From Sphingobacterium sp. xlx-96 (GTDB taxonomy: Bacteria > Bacteroidota > Bacteroidia > Sphingobacteriales > Sphingobacteriaceae), in assembly GCF_011007365.1 (NCBI RefSeq), contig NZ_WFKM01000016.1, positions 55,208 to 119,207 on the forward strand: a stretch of 64,000 bases of DNA. Direction: 5' to 3'. A model generated the notes under the pieces. That model ran no database searches, had not been told where the DNA came from, and saw only the letters and a program-made list of their open reading frames with translations. The position numbers and the translations under genes are program-made. Below are positions 42,789 through 51,687 of the stretch, one piece after another (the stretch's first letter is position 1; every line of letters begins with the position of its first letter).

Positions 42789-43343
42789 TTATAATGCTTC
42801 CGCAACAACTTCCTGTACTTCTGGTACCATACGTTTAAGAAGTCCTTCTATTCCGGCTTTCAGGGTGATCGTCGATGAAGGACAACCACTACAAGAACCT
42901 CTTAACTCGACGGTGACAATACCTTCCTGAAAAGATTTGTAAGCGATAGCACCTCCGTCTTGTTCTACAGCAGGACGGACATAGTCATGAAGGACCTGTT
43001 GGATTTTTATTTCCGTTTCAGTTCCCTCAAATGACGTGTTTTCGTCACTGATAACTTCCTGTACCTTAAGTTCAGATTCTACAGCACCTTTAACAAAGTC
43101 CTTCAAAAGAGCTTCGATATCTTCCCATTCTGCATCTTCTGATTTTGTGATCGTCACAAAATTACTAGCGAAAAAAACACCATTTACAAAGTTGAATTTG
43201 AATAACTCTCTAGCAAATGGAGATTCCTGAGCTTTTTCTCTATCCGGATAATCTACACTCCCATTGATAAGTAATTTGTTGACCAAAAACTTCATGGTTG
43301 CTGGATTCGGGGTACTTTCAGTATATACGTTTATTGTAGCCAT
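42789..43343 (-). CDS. NifU-family iron-sulfur cluster scaffold/carrier protein (Nfu type)
   Basis: A 184-residue protein with an N-terminal Nfu_N domain (YTESTPNPATMKFLVNKLLI, about 5-90) and a C-terminal NifU domain (about 110-180) with the cluster-binding C-x-x-C in LRGSCSGCPSSTITLKAGIE. It carries [4Fe-4S] clusters to apo-proteins such as LipA, encoded 2 kb away. Full length for the group. Monocistronic, ending at its own terminator. Confidence 0.92.
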   Translation of the reverse strand: MATINVYTESTPNPATMKFLVNKLLINGSVDYPDREKAQESPFARELFKFNFVNGVFFASNFVTITKSEDAEWEDIEALLKDFVKGAVESELKVQEVISDENTSFEGTETEIKIQQVLHDYVRPAVEQDGGAIAYKSFQEGIVTVELRGSCSGCPSSTITLKAGIEGLLKRMVPEVQEVVAEAL

Positions 43344-43439
43344 TGTTTCTATTTTATTGCGTCAAAGATAGTGTATAACTGCTTGATACGCGTCATTATT
43401 TCGTAAAACCTAAACAGCTTTATAGTACACTATACCCAA

Positions 43440-44789
43440 TTATAAGGAGACTCCTGTATAATTGGATGGGCTTATATTCTTAATTTCTTGCTTAACTTCT
43501 TCGGACACATTAAGACTGTCGACAAATGCGGCAATAGTATCTTGTGATACCTGTGTGTTTGTTCGAGTAAGGTCTTTTAAAGCCTCATAAGGCTTCGGAT
43601 ATCCTTCGCGACGCAAGATGGTTTGAATTGCCTCGGCTACTACAGCCCAGTTATTTTCTAAATCTTTCTGAAGAGCAGCCTCGTTTAAGATTAGTTTACC
43701 CAAACCTCTTAAGGTAGATTTGATTGCTATTAAGGTATGGGCCATCGGAACGCCGATATTGCGAAGTACAGTAGAATCTGTGAGGTCACGTTGCAATCTG
43801 GAGATCGGCAATTTTGCTGCTAGATGCTCGAACAATGCATTCGCAAGGCCAAGGTTTCCCTCTGCGTTTTCAAAATCTATTGGATTGACTTTATGGGGCA
43901 TGGCCGAAGAGCCGATCTGCCCTGCTGTGATCTTTTGTTTGAAATAATCCATCGATATATAGGTCCAGATATCACGGCATAGGTCAATAAGAATGTTGTT
44001 GATACGCTTTAAAGCATCACAACTGGCGGCAAAGTTGTCGTAATGTTCGATTTGAGTCGTTGTTTGCGAACGGTCTAAACCAAGCTGTTCGTTTACAAAG
44101 CTGTTTCCAAAGGCAACCCAGTCATGTGTTGGATATGCTACAACATGTGCATTAAAATTACCCGTTGCTCCACCGAATTTGGCAGAATGAGGTACTGATT
44201 TTAAGTTGTTGATCTGCTTTTCTATTCTTTCTATGAAAACTTTAATCTCCTTACCTAAGCGCGTTGGCGAAGCCGGTTGTCCATGTGTGCGGGCTAGCAT
44301 TGGGATGTCTTTCCATTGTTCAGCAAGACTACGTAATTCACGGACTACATTTTCAATACCCGGTAGATAGACCTGATTCAAGGCCTCTTTCCAGGAGTAG
44401 GGGATAGCCGTATTATTGATATCTTGCGATGTTAATCCAAAGTGGATGAATTCTAATGAGTCATGTAGACCTAATTTTTCAAACTCATTTTTTAAAAAAT
44501 ATTCTACTGCTTTGACGTCGTGATTTGTTACTTTTTCGGTGTCTTTGATCCATTGGGCATCTTCAAGGGTAAACTCTTCATAAATTTTACGAAGCTTTTC
44601 GTTAAGAGATCCGTCGAAGTGTGCCAATTGGGGAATTCCCGATTGGGTAAGGGCAATAAAATACTCTACTTCAACCAATACGCGGTATTTGATTAATGCA
44701 AATTCGGAAAAATAATTCGAAAGTTCCTGGGTGCTATTGTGGTACCGTCCGTCAATAGGACTGACGGCTGTTAGTGCTGATAATATCAT
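43440..44789 (-). CDS. purB: adenylosuccinate lyase
   Basis: A 449-residue enzyme of purine biosynthesis acting twice (SAICAR and adenylosuccinate cleavage). Family marks: ALTAVSPIDGRYHNSTQELS, the long-type FIHFGLTSQDINNTAIP, ARTHGQPASPTRLGKE and the signature loop GSSAMPHKVNPIDFENAEGN with the catalytic Ser. It is of the E. coli-like subgroup by its N-terminus and its length. Monocistronic. Confidence 0.97.
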   Translation of the reverse strand: MILSALTAVSPIDGRYHNSTQELSNYFSEFALIKYRVLVEVEYFIALTQSGIPQLAHFDGSLNEKLRKIYEEFTLEDAQWIKDTEKVTNHDVKAVEYFLKNEFEKLGLHDSLEFIHFGLTSQDINNTAIPYSWKEALNQVYLPGIENVVRELRSLAEQWKDIPMLARTHGQPASPTRLGKEIKVFIERIEKQINNLKSVPHSAKFGGATGNFNAHVVAYPTHDWVAFGNSFVNEQLGLDRSQTTTQIEHYDNFAASCDALKRINNILIDLCRDIWTYISMDYFKQKITAGQIGSSAMPHKVNPIDFENAEGNLGLANALFEHLAAKLPISRLQRDLTDSTVLRNIGVPMAHTLIAIKSTLRGLGKLILNEAALQKDLENNWAVVAEAIQTILRREGYPKPYEALKDLTRTNTQVSQDTIAAFVDSLNVSEEVKQEIKNISPSNYTGVSL

Positions 44790-44909
44790 TGTATGTGAAA
44801 ATTAAAAAAGTCAACTATATTTCAAAGATGATCCCTCAGTTGTTGGATCTTATAAAACTGGTGCAAAAATACAAAAAGAAGAAGTTTTTTTAGAATTATA
44901 GCTTAATAA

Positions 44910-44941
44910 AAAAGCCTGTGTCATTAAGAACACAGGCTTTT
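44910..44941. terminator. terminator between small lipoprotein and purB region
   Basis: AAAAGCCTGTGT/ACACAGGCTTTT, perfect 12-bp stem with 8-nt loop; downstream of the minus-strand small lipoprotein gene. Confidence 0.8.
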
Positions 44942-44968
44942 GTAGGAGTATTTTAACTCTTTTTCGGA

Positions 44969-45190
44969 TTATTGAGCGTTTTTAGTAGAATCGATAACTT
45001 GTGCAGTTGAATCGATTGCTTTGTTAGCTGAATCAGCAACATTGTTGATTGAATCAGTAAGAGCGCCAGCTGTTGAATCAACGATTCCTTTTAAAGAATC
45101 AGCATTTTCTTCAGTTTTAGAAGCGTTGTTACCACATGAAGCTACTGTTAAAGCTAATGCTAAAAATCCGAATGCGAATAAATTTTTCAT
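44969..45190 (-). CDS. small lipoprotein with Asp-Ser helical repeats
   Basis: A 73-residue protein: signal peptide with lipobox LTVASCGNN (Cys19) and a mature part in which DS pairs recur (ADSLKGIVDSTAGALTDS, then INNVADSANKAIDSTAQVID), with spacing of 7 to 11 residues. This is likely a single amphipathic helix anchored by lipid, reminiscent of Lpp-like or entericidin-like small lipoproteins. No named family. Own promoter region and terminator. Confidence 0.8.
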   Translation of the reverse strand: MKNLFAFGFLALALTVASCGNNASKTEENADSLKGIVDSTAGALTDSINNVADSANKAIDSTAQVIDSTKNAQ

Positions 45191-45427
45191 CTTTTTAATT
45201 TTCTATTTAATTGAAACAAATATTGTTTTTATATCCTTTAATACCGGTATCCTAAAAAGGTAACCCAAAAAATAAAAATTTTTTATTTTAATATTAACAT
45301 TCTGATTTACAGGAGTTAAAAATCTTTAAATTTTTATTTCGGATGCAAATATAGTATTGTTTTGTTGAAATGCAACAATAAAAAACTATTTTAATTTAAA
45401 AATGTTGTTATTCTAGAAATAGAGCTT

Positions 45428-46777
45428 ATGCTAGGAAAGATTAAAAATATACTTAAACTCATAAAAACGATTGATTTTGAGCAGATTGAAAAGATCTCAA
45501 GGAAAGTGGATCTGTCGGAGGTAATGAATGCCGTTTCGAAAATGGATGAAAAGCAACTTCAGATGGCGATGAAACTGTTGACCGGAAGTAAGAAAAAGAA
45601 AGAACCCCCACCTATCGATGCCGATTTTTATGATATATCGGAAAAGCTATCTCTTAAGGATCGTGCCCTTCAGTTACGAATTCGTTCCTTCTTGGAAGCA
45701 GAAATAAAGCCTATAGTAAACAAATATTGGCTGCATGATGAGTTCCCGTTCGAAATAATACCCAAGTTAGCCGAGCTAAATGTGTGTGGGTACGTATACC
45801 AAGGATATGGATGTGCAGGAGGTACTTCGCTGATGGATGGTGTCATTGCCAGTGAATTTGGTCGTATCGATCCTTCTATAGCAACTTTTTTAGGCGTTCA
45901 AAGTGGGCTGGCTATGGGATCGATATATATGTGCGGATCGGACGCGCAAAAGGAGGAATGGTTGCCGAAAATGCAGCAACTAAAAATTATTGGTGCATTT
46001 GGCCTTACAGAGCCAGAAGTAGGTTCAGGAACTGCTGGCGGGTTGACAACAACCTGTAGACGTACTGCTAACGGTTGGGTATTGAACGGACAAAAGAAAT
46101 GGATCGGCAATTCGACGTTCTCTGATATCACCATTATCTGGGCTAAAGATGTAGAAGATAATCAGGTAAAAGGATTTATTGTAAGAAAGGATAATCCCGG
46201 CTTTTCTGTTGAAAAAATAAAAGGGAAGATGGCCTTGCGGATTGTACAAAATGGACTGATTACTATGACCGAATGCCTTGTTCAAGAGGCAGACAGGCTT
46301 CCGCATGCACAATCTTTTAGGGATACCGCAAAAGTGTTGCAGATGACCCGTGCGGGGGTCGCATGGATGGCTGTCGGTTGTGCTCGAGGAGCCTATGAGA
46401 ATGCACTGGCCTACACCCTTGAAAGGGAACAATTTGGTAGACCTATTGCATCTTTTCAATTGATTCAAAATCATCTGGTAGAGATGTTGTCCAATTTAAC
46501 GGCTATGCAGACCTTGGTTTTTCGTCTTTCGGAGCTTCAGGACGAAGGAAAGCTGAAAGATGAACACGCTTCCTTGGCAAAGGTGTTCTGTACGCTGCGT
46601 ACGCGTGATATTGTGTCTCGAGCTAGAGAAGTAATGGGAGGTAATGGGATTCTTTTAGAATATAATGTTGCCCGCTTTCTGGCGGATGCGGAAGCTATTT
46701 ATTCTTATGAAGGTACAAAGGAGATTAACTCTTTAATTGTCGGGCGAAGTATTACCGGGCATAGTGCTTTCGTGTAA
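45428..46777 (+). CDS. acyl-CoA dehydrogenase, glutaryl-CoA dehydrogenase-like
   Basis: A 449-residue flavoenzyme. Residues 1-60 are an extra Lys-rich helical region not usual in the family. The rest is a full acyl-CoA dehydrogenase: IIGAFGLTEPEVGSGTAGGL (FAD/substrate loop), GWVLNGQKKWIGNSTFSD, EREQFGRPIASFQLIQNHLV, VMGGNGILLEYNVARFLADA and the catalytic Glu in IYSYEGTKEINSLIVGRSIT. The Tyr-Glu-Gly-Thr context and the tail resemble glutaryl-CoA dehydrogenase, though related dehydrogenases are possible. Monocistronic with its own terminator. Confidence 0.9.
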   Translation: MLGKIKNILKLIKTIDFEQIEKISRKVDLSEVMNAVSKMDEKQLQMAMKLLTGSKKKKEPPPIDADFYDISEKLSLKDRALQLRIRSFLEAEIKPIVNKYWLHDEFPFEIIPKLAELNVCGYVYQGYGCAGGTSLMDGVIASEFGRIDPSIATFLGVQSGLAMGSIYMCGSDAQKEEWLPKMQQLKIIGAFGLTEPEVGSGTAGGLTTTCRRTANGWVLNGQKKWIGNSTFSDITIIWAKDVEDNQVKGFIVRKDNPGFSVEKIKGKMALRIVQNGLITMTECLVQEADRLPHAQSFRDTAKVLQMTRAGVAWMAVGCARGAYENALAYTLEREQFGRPIASFQLIQNHLVEMLSNLTAMQTLVFRLSELQDEGKLKDEHASLAKVFCTLRTRDIVSRAREVMGGNGILLEYNVARFLADAEAIYSYEGTKEINSLIVGRSITGHSAFV

Positions 46778-46787
46778 AAAGTGGGAT

Positions 46788-46835
46788 AAATAAAAGAAAG
46801 GCATCTAATTTAGATGCCTTTCTTTTATTTATTTT
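46788..46835. terminator. bidirectional terminator with 20-bp stem
   Basis: Arms 46788-46807 and 46811-46830 are fully complementary around ATT; the yidC stop codon starts at its right edge. Confidence 0.88.
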
Positions 46836-48631
46836 TTCTTAGCTTGTTGAGCGGCCTGTTGTTGCCTCATCATTTCCTCCATTTTTGTCTGAAAAGATGA
46901 TTTTTTAGCTACTTTAGGGTTTTTCTGATTCTCTTCTAGCTTCGCTAATATCTTGTCATCATCGATAGACTGACGAATGATGAATTGCGTTAAGAAGGTG
47001 AAAACAGCTCCTAAGAAATAGTAGTAGTTTAATCCTGAAGGGAAGCTATTCAACATAAAGAAGAATAATAACGGCATGATATAGCCTATATACTTCATTT
47101 GTGCGCCCATTCCGGAAGTTGCTCCCGAAGTCGCATTGTTATACCAAGTTGTCAGTAGTGTTACCGCTGTCATCAAAACACACATTAATGAAATGTGATT
47201 GATTCCGAAAATAGGGTTAAAGGTGATGAATGTATCGTACGTAGATAAATCTTTCATCCACAGAAAACTTTGTCCTCTCAATTCGAATAGATTCGGGAAG
47301 AAGAAGAAGAAAGCGAGGGTAAAAGGCATCTGTAATAGCATCGGTAGACAGCCTCCTAATGGATTAACACCAGCCTGCTTATACAGTTTCATTTGCTCCT
47401 GCTGCAATAGCATAGGGTTATCCTCTCCAACTTTTTCTTTAATCTGGTCCAATTGTGGTTTCAAAACACGCATCTTAGCCATAGAAAGATAAGACTTACG
47501 TGTTAATGGGAACATGGCTCCTTTTAAAAGTAAGGTTAAGATTAAGATCACGATACCATAGCTCATATGGTAGCCATCTAAGAAATCAAACAACGGCACA
47601 GTAATGAATCTGTTGATCCAGCCCATAGGTCCCCAACCCATATTGATAATCTTCTCGTAGTTGTTGCCTTCTGCTTTTAACGTTTTATATTGGTTAGGCC
47701 CGAAAAAGAAGCTGAATTCAAAATGATTGTTAGACTGTGTATTAAAAGCTAACTCAGCTGTTGTTTTATAATTTTTAACAATATTTTCTTGATCTGAAAA
47801 AGTAACCTTAAGATTGGTGTTCTCAAAAGCTTGCTTTGAGGAAAGGATTGAAGAAAAGAAGTGTTGTTTGAATGCAACCCATTCCACTTTTGTTTTCTCT
47901 ACTTTTTCTTCTTCATCACTTGTTTCTGATAGATGATCTATAGTACCTTCTGTATCCTTGAAAAAGATCGTGGATTTTTCACGTTCAGATTTAATGTTTT
48001 GCTCTTTTTGAAGTAGATTGGTCTCCCAATCCAAAAGAATTGTTTTTTGTTTGACATCAATTAAGTTCTGGATACCGACAGCATTTACCTGTAAAGCTAA
48101 GTTGTATCCATTTTGTAATGAATAGTTATATTCCAGGTATTGGTTGTCATTATATTTTAAACGGAATGATGCCGTATTTGGAGAAGCTGCTTTAGGAGCA
48201 AAGTACAGGTCATTTGTGTTGATGTTTTGACCACTTGCATTAAAAAGAAAACCAAAATTATTATTATCGCCTTCGAGAAGATTAAGTGGGGTGCCATCGA
48301 AATTCTTTTCGCCTTTCAGTTGTACGGATTTTACTTTACCACCTTTAGAAGATAATTGAACGATTAATTGTTCATTTTCTAAAGTGATTAGTTGCTCTTG
48401 TCCGATTTTAGCTGTCCCAAAAGGTTTACTTAACGCTGCTGAATCAAGTAGCTCGTTTGTTTTAGAAAAAGCTAAAGTGTCGGTCGGCACTATGCCATTT
48501 TCGGCATTTTTTCGGGAATCCTGTAATTTTTGCTCGTTTTTGAGTTCTTGTTCTGTAGGTTTTAAAAAATAAAATGAACCTGCAAAAATTGCAAAAATCA
48601 GCACTAGTCCTATAATGTTATTTCTATCCAT
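46829..48631 (-). CDS. yidC: membrane protein insertase YidC
   Basis: A 600-residue inner-membrane insertase/chaperone of the Gram-negative type. An N-terminal transmembrane segment (IIGLVLIFAIFAGSFYFL) is followed by the large periplasmic beta domain (about 60-340) and five C-terminal helices. Conserved positions include the GILITL-like region IVILILTLLLKGAMFPLTRK with the hydrophilic-groove Arg/Lys, and NPLGGCLPMLLQMPFTLAFF. The tail is basic and Gln-rich (MMRQQQAAQQAKKK), fitting ribosome contact. It lies downstream of pyrG with 64 bp between, likely one operon. Confidence 0.97.
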   Translation of the reverse strand: MDRNNIIGLVLIFAIFAGSFYFLKPTEQELKNEQKLQDSRKNAENGIVPTDTLAFSKTNELLDSAALSKPFGTAKIGQEQLITLENEQLIVQLSSKGGKVKSVQLKGEKNFDGTPLNLLEGDNNNFGFLFNASGQNINTNDLYFAPKAASPNTASFRLKYNDNQYLEYNYSLQNGYNLALQVNAVGIQNLIDVKQKTILLDWETNLLQKEQNIKSEREKSTIFFKDTEGTIDHLSETSDEEEKVEKTKVEWVAFKQHFFSSILSSKQAFENTNLKVTFSDQENIVKNYKTTAELAFNTQSNNHFEFSFFFGPNQYKTLKAEGNNYEKIINMGWGPMGWINRFITVPLFDFLDGYHMSYGIVILILTLLLKGAMFPLTRKSYLSMAKMRVLKPQLDQIKEKVGEDNPMLLQQEQMKLYKQAGVNPLGGCLPMLLQMPFTLAFFFFFPNLFELRGQSFLWMKDLSTYDTFITFNPIFGINHISLMCVLMTAVTLLTTWYNNATSGATSGMGAQMKYIGYIMPLLFFFMLNSFPSGLNYYYFLGAVFTFLTQFIIRQSIDDDKILAKLEENQKNPKVAKKSSFQTKMEEMMRQQQAAQQAKKK

Positions 48632-48695
48632 CTATTATAAATTATTCCATTTCTATTTTTCTCTTTCTTACTTTTGTCAACCGGGATGAAGAAGA

Positions 48696-50312
48696 TTACT
48701 TCGTAACCACTTTCTTGTTTGCTAAAGAAGCGGCTACAAAACTAACAAAAAGTGGGTGAGGATTTGCAACAGTTGACTTTAATTCTGGATGAAATTGTCC
48801 TGCAACAAAGAAAGGGTGATCTTTAAGTTCAACTATTTCTACCAATCCTGTTTCTGGGTTGAAGCCAGAAGCAATCATTCCGGCCTTTTCGTAGTCTTTT
48901 AGATAAGCATTGTTGAATTCATAGCGGTGGCGGTGACGTTCTGAAATCTTTGTCTTACCGTAGATGGCAAAAGCTTTTGTGCCCTTTTTGATATCACAGT
49001 CGTATGCTCCCAAACGCATAGTTCCTCCCATGTTTGTAATGTTCTTTTGTTCTTCCATTAAATTAATGACAGGGTGTGGTGTGTTCTCGTCCATTTCGAA
49101 GCTGTTCGCTCCTGTTAACCCCAACACATTACGGCCAAATTCGATTACGGCACATTGCATACCTAAGCAGATGCCGAAGAAAGGAATTTTATTCTCCCTA
49201 ACATATTTAATAGTGGTTAGTTTTCCTTCTAATCCACGTTCACCAAATCCTGGAGCTACCAATACACCATCCAGACCTTTTAATTTGTCTACCACATTTT
49301 CAGGAGAAACGCTTTCTGCGGCTATGTACTTTACTTTTACCTTCGTTTCATTTGCAGATCCGGCATGGATAAATCCTTCTACAATTGATTTATAAGCATC
49401 AGGGAGTTCAACATATTTACCTACTAACCCAATATTGACCTCTGTAGTCGGGTTTTTAAGACGGCCAAGGAACGCTTTCCAGTTGTCCAAATTGGGTTCA
49501 TTCTTAGTTGAAAGCTTTAGCTTAGTCAATACCGTTTTGTCCAATTGTTCTTTAAGCATTAATAGAGGGACATCATAAATAGTGGATGCATCGATCGATT
49601 CCACGACAGCATTGATGTTTACATTGCAAAATAGAGCCAGTTTTTTACGGATTTCTGGAGTTAGTTTATGTTCTGTGCGGCATACTAAAATATCTGGTTG
49701 TACACCATATTCTAATAAGGTCTTTACAGAATGTTGGGTAGGTTTAGTTTTTAATTCGCCAGCCGCCGCAAGATAAGGTACCAATGTTAAGTGGATGACC
49801 AGAGAATCATTATTACCTAATTCCCAACGAAGTTGACGCACAGCCTCTATAAATGGCAGAGACTCGATATCACCAACTGTGCCTCCTAATTCTGTAATGA
49901 TAATGTCGTATTCGCCATTTTGGCCTAAAAGCTGCATACGACGTTTTATCTCATCTGTAATATGGGGGATTACCTGGACGGTCTTTCCAAGGTAAGCACC
50001 CTCTCTTTCTTTTTCTATAACGTGCTTGTAGATACGACCTGTAGTAACATTGTTTGCTTGGGACGTAGGGACATTTAAAAAACGTTCGTAGTGACCTAAA
50101 TCCAAGTCTGTTTCAGCACCATCTTCTGTAACATAGCACTCACCATGTTCATAGGGATTAAGCGTTCCTGGATCGATGTTGATGTAAGGGTCGAACTTTT
50201 GAATGGTTACTTTAAAGCCACGTGCTTGTAAAAGTTTAGCAAGGGAAGCTGCAATAATACCTTTCCCTAACGACGAGGTTACGCCGCCCGTAACAAAGAT
50301 GTATTTAGTCAT
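48696..50312 (-). CDS. pyrG: CTP synthase
   Basis: A 538-residue enzyme aminating UTP to CTP. The synthase domain starts KYIFVTGGVTSSLGKGIIAA (ATP P-loop-like) and has DPYINIDPGTLNPYEHGECY and GTVGDIESLPFIEA. The glutaminase domain (about 300-535) has the nucleophile elbow FFGICLGMQCAVIEF and the His-Glu pair in QFHPELKST. Full length. It precedes yidC on the same strand. A -7 promoter element lies about 75 bp upstream, with a run of Cs where transcription should start. Confidence 0.98.
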   Translation of the reverse strand: MTKYIFVTGGVTSSLGKGIIAASLAKLLQARGFKVTIQKFDPYINIDPGTLNPYEHGECYVTEDGAETDLDLGHYERFLNVPTSQANNVTTGRIYKHVIEKEREGAYLGKTVQVIPHITDEIKRRMQLLGQNGEYDIIITELGGTVGDIESLPFIEAVRQLRWELGNNDSLVIHLTLVPYLAAAGELKTKPTQHSVKTLLEYGVQPDILVCRTEHKLTPEIRKKLALFCNVNINAVVESIDASTIYDVPLLMLKEQLDKTVLTKLKLSTKNEPNLDNWKAFLGRLKNPTTEVNIGLVGKYVELPDAYKSIVEGFIHAGSANETKVKVKYIAAESVSPENVVDKLKGLDGVLVAPGFGERGLEGKLTTIKYVRENKIPFFGICLGMQCAVIEFGRNVLGLTGANSFEMDENTPHPVINLMEEQKNITNMGGTMRLGAYDCDIKKGTKAFAIYGKTKISERHRHRYEFNNAYLKDYEKAGMIASGFNPETGLVEIVELKDHPFFVAGQFHPELKSTVANPHPLFVSFVAASLANKKVVTK

Positions 50313-50383
50313 AGCAATTAATGGAATTTTCTACGAAAGATGAATGAATTGTGTCTCCAAACATCTGCCTTATGTACGGGGTA

Positions 50384-50391
50384 CAAAGATA
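50384..50391 (-). promoter_or_regulatory. pyrG -7 promoter element
   Basis: Minus strand TATCTTTG, an exact TAnnTTTG match, followed by TACCCCGTAC, so the start site falls at or near CCCC. The -33 element is weak. Confidence 0.5.
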
Positions 50392-50467
50392 CTATATTTT
50401 TCGGAATTGGTGTTATTAAAAAAATAATCTTAAAATTTATTAATGCTATATGTTCTAACAATGGACC

Positions 50468-50492
50468 GTGTATTGGGACAAAGCCAATACAC
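50468..50492 (-). repeat. hairpin between the GH10-like gene and pyrG
   Basis: GTGTATTGG/CCAATACAC, 9-bp perfect stem with 7-nt loop, 20 bp after the GH10-like stop. No T-run follows, so termination would be weak; possibly an RNA-stabilising 3' end. Confidence 0.5.
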
Positions 50493-50511
50493 AGGGGCAT
50501 AAAGAAGTGTC

Positions 50512-51588
50512 TTAACGAATAGATTGTAACAAAGCTATCGTTTGAGCATCAAAGTCCGTCTCGCCAAAAAGAGAGATGCCTGCCGCCCCGTTTTCTTTAG
50601 CTAAAAGGATGCCTTGTTTGAGTTCGTTTAAGTTTTTAAAATCAGGTAGATATAGGCCTGCATAAAGGGGGAACTTGCCATGTAGCCCTTCTACGCCTTC
50701 AGCGACCGCTGTACCGATCCAGTGTATAGGCTCTTTGTAGAAGCCATGGTAGATCATCGGGAATACACCGGATAAGTTCCAGTTTGTCCAGTCTTGTCTT
50801 ACAATGCGACGAGCTAGATCCGGTGTGGGGAATACCGCTGCCGTAACCGGCTTCTTATAGTCTTTAGCTGCTTCACAAATTCTGTTTACAACTTTGTTGA
50901 TTTGCCTGTATCGGAATGACCTCCAAGAAAGGCTCTGTTCGGGACGTTCGACTTTATCGATATCTATACCCGTTTCTTTCAGGAAAGCCTCTTTGCTGAA
51001 TTTGCTATAACAGAAATCATAATCTGCTAGTTCAGTAGATTGATCTAGATTGTAGTTGTCCCAGAGGTTGACCGGAAGTACCACATCCGGATAACGGATG
51101 TAGTCAAGGTGTAGCCCATCTACATCTTCTTGCTCGAGCTGTTCTCTAGCCTTCTCTTCGAGGTATTTTGGTACATCAGGATGAGATGGGCACAAAAAGC
51201 GGTAGTAATCTACGTATGGAGGGTTGGTGGCACAGGATTTACCAGATCTACTAACGGCATAGTATTCCGGATGAGCATTTAGTAGTTCTCTTTCACCTCT
51301 ATTCATGGTCCACATCCAGCGATGCGTTTCTAGGCCATATTGCTTTGCCAATTGAAAATGTTTGGGAATATAGCTTTCGAAAAAAATCCCTCGCACACCA
51401 GCATCTTTGTAACTTTGATATCTTTTATTTAATACGGATTCCGATTCCGAGGCATTAGGGCGTGCCCATAACCAGAAGTCAAATAACAATGGTACCGAAG
51501 GCCGCTGTGCCAGTAGCTGCTGCGGTGTCAGGTGTAGTGAAGCCAATCCCAAACTGGCGGCTTTAATGAAATTTCTTCTGCTATTCAT
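50512..51588 (-). CDS. exported glycosyl hydrolase-like protein (GHL10 / GH10-like TIM barrel)
   Basis: A 358-residue protein with a Tat-type signal (MNSRRNFIKAASLGLASLHL). The mature part fits the GHL10 (glycosyl hydrolase-like 10) group: VRGIFFESYIPKHFQLAKQY, LCPSHPDVPKYLEEKAREQL, EQEDVDGLHLDYIRYPDVVL with the conserved acidic DYIRYP, and GVFPMIYHGFYKEPIHW. These are presumed to act on surface or peptidoglycan-related glycans; activity is unproven. It is downstream of a CBM9-like secreted protein gene 99 bp away, and the two likely work together. Confidence 0.82.
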   Translation of the reverse strand: MNSRRNFIKAASLGLASLHLTPQQLLAQRPSVPLLFDFWLWARPNASESESVLNKRYQSYKDAGVRGIFFESYIPKHFQLAKQYGLETHRWMWTMNRGERELLNAHPEYYAVSRSGKSCATNPPYVDYYRFLCPSHPDVPKYLEEKAREQLEQEDVDGLHLDYIRYPDVVLPVNLWDNYNLDQSTELADYDFCYSKFSKEAFLKETGIDIDKVERPEQSLSWRSFRYRQINKVVNRICEAAKDYKKPVTAAVFPTPDLARRIVRQDWTNWNLSGVFPMIYHGFYKEPIHWIGTAVAEGVEGLHGKFPLYAGLYLPDFKNLNELKQGILLAKENGAAGISLFGETDFDAQTIALLQSIR

Positions 51589-51687
51589 GTGTAAATAATT
51601 ATTTCATGAGCTCGCAAGCTCGGTTTGTTTTTTAAAGGCCGTATGGAATATCCAATGTGTTTTTTATCTGTTTTTTTGTAGGTTTTG

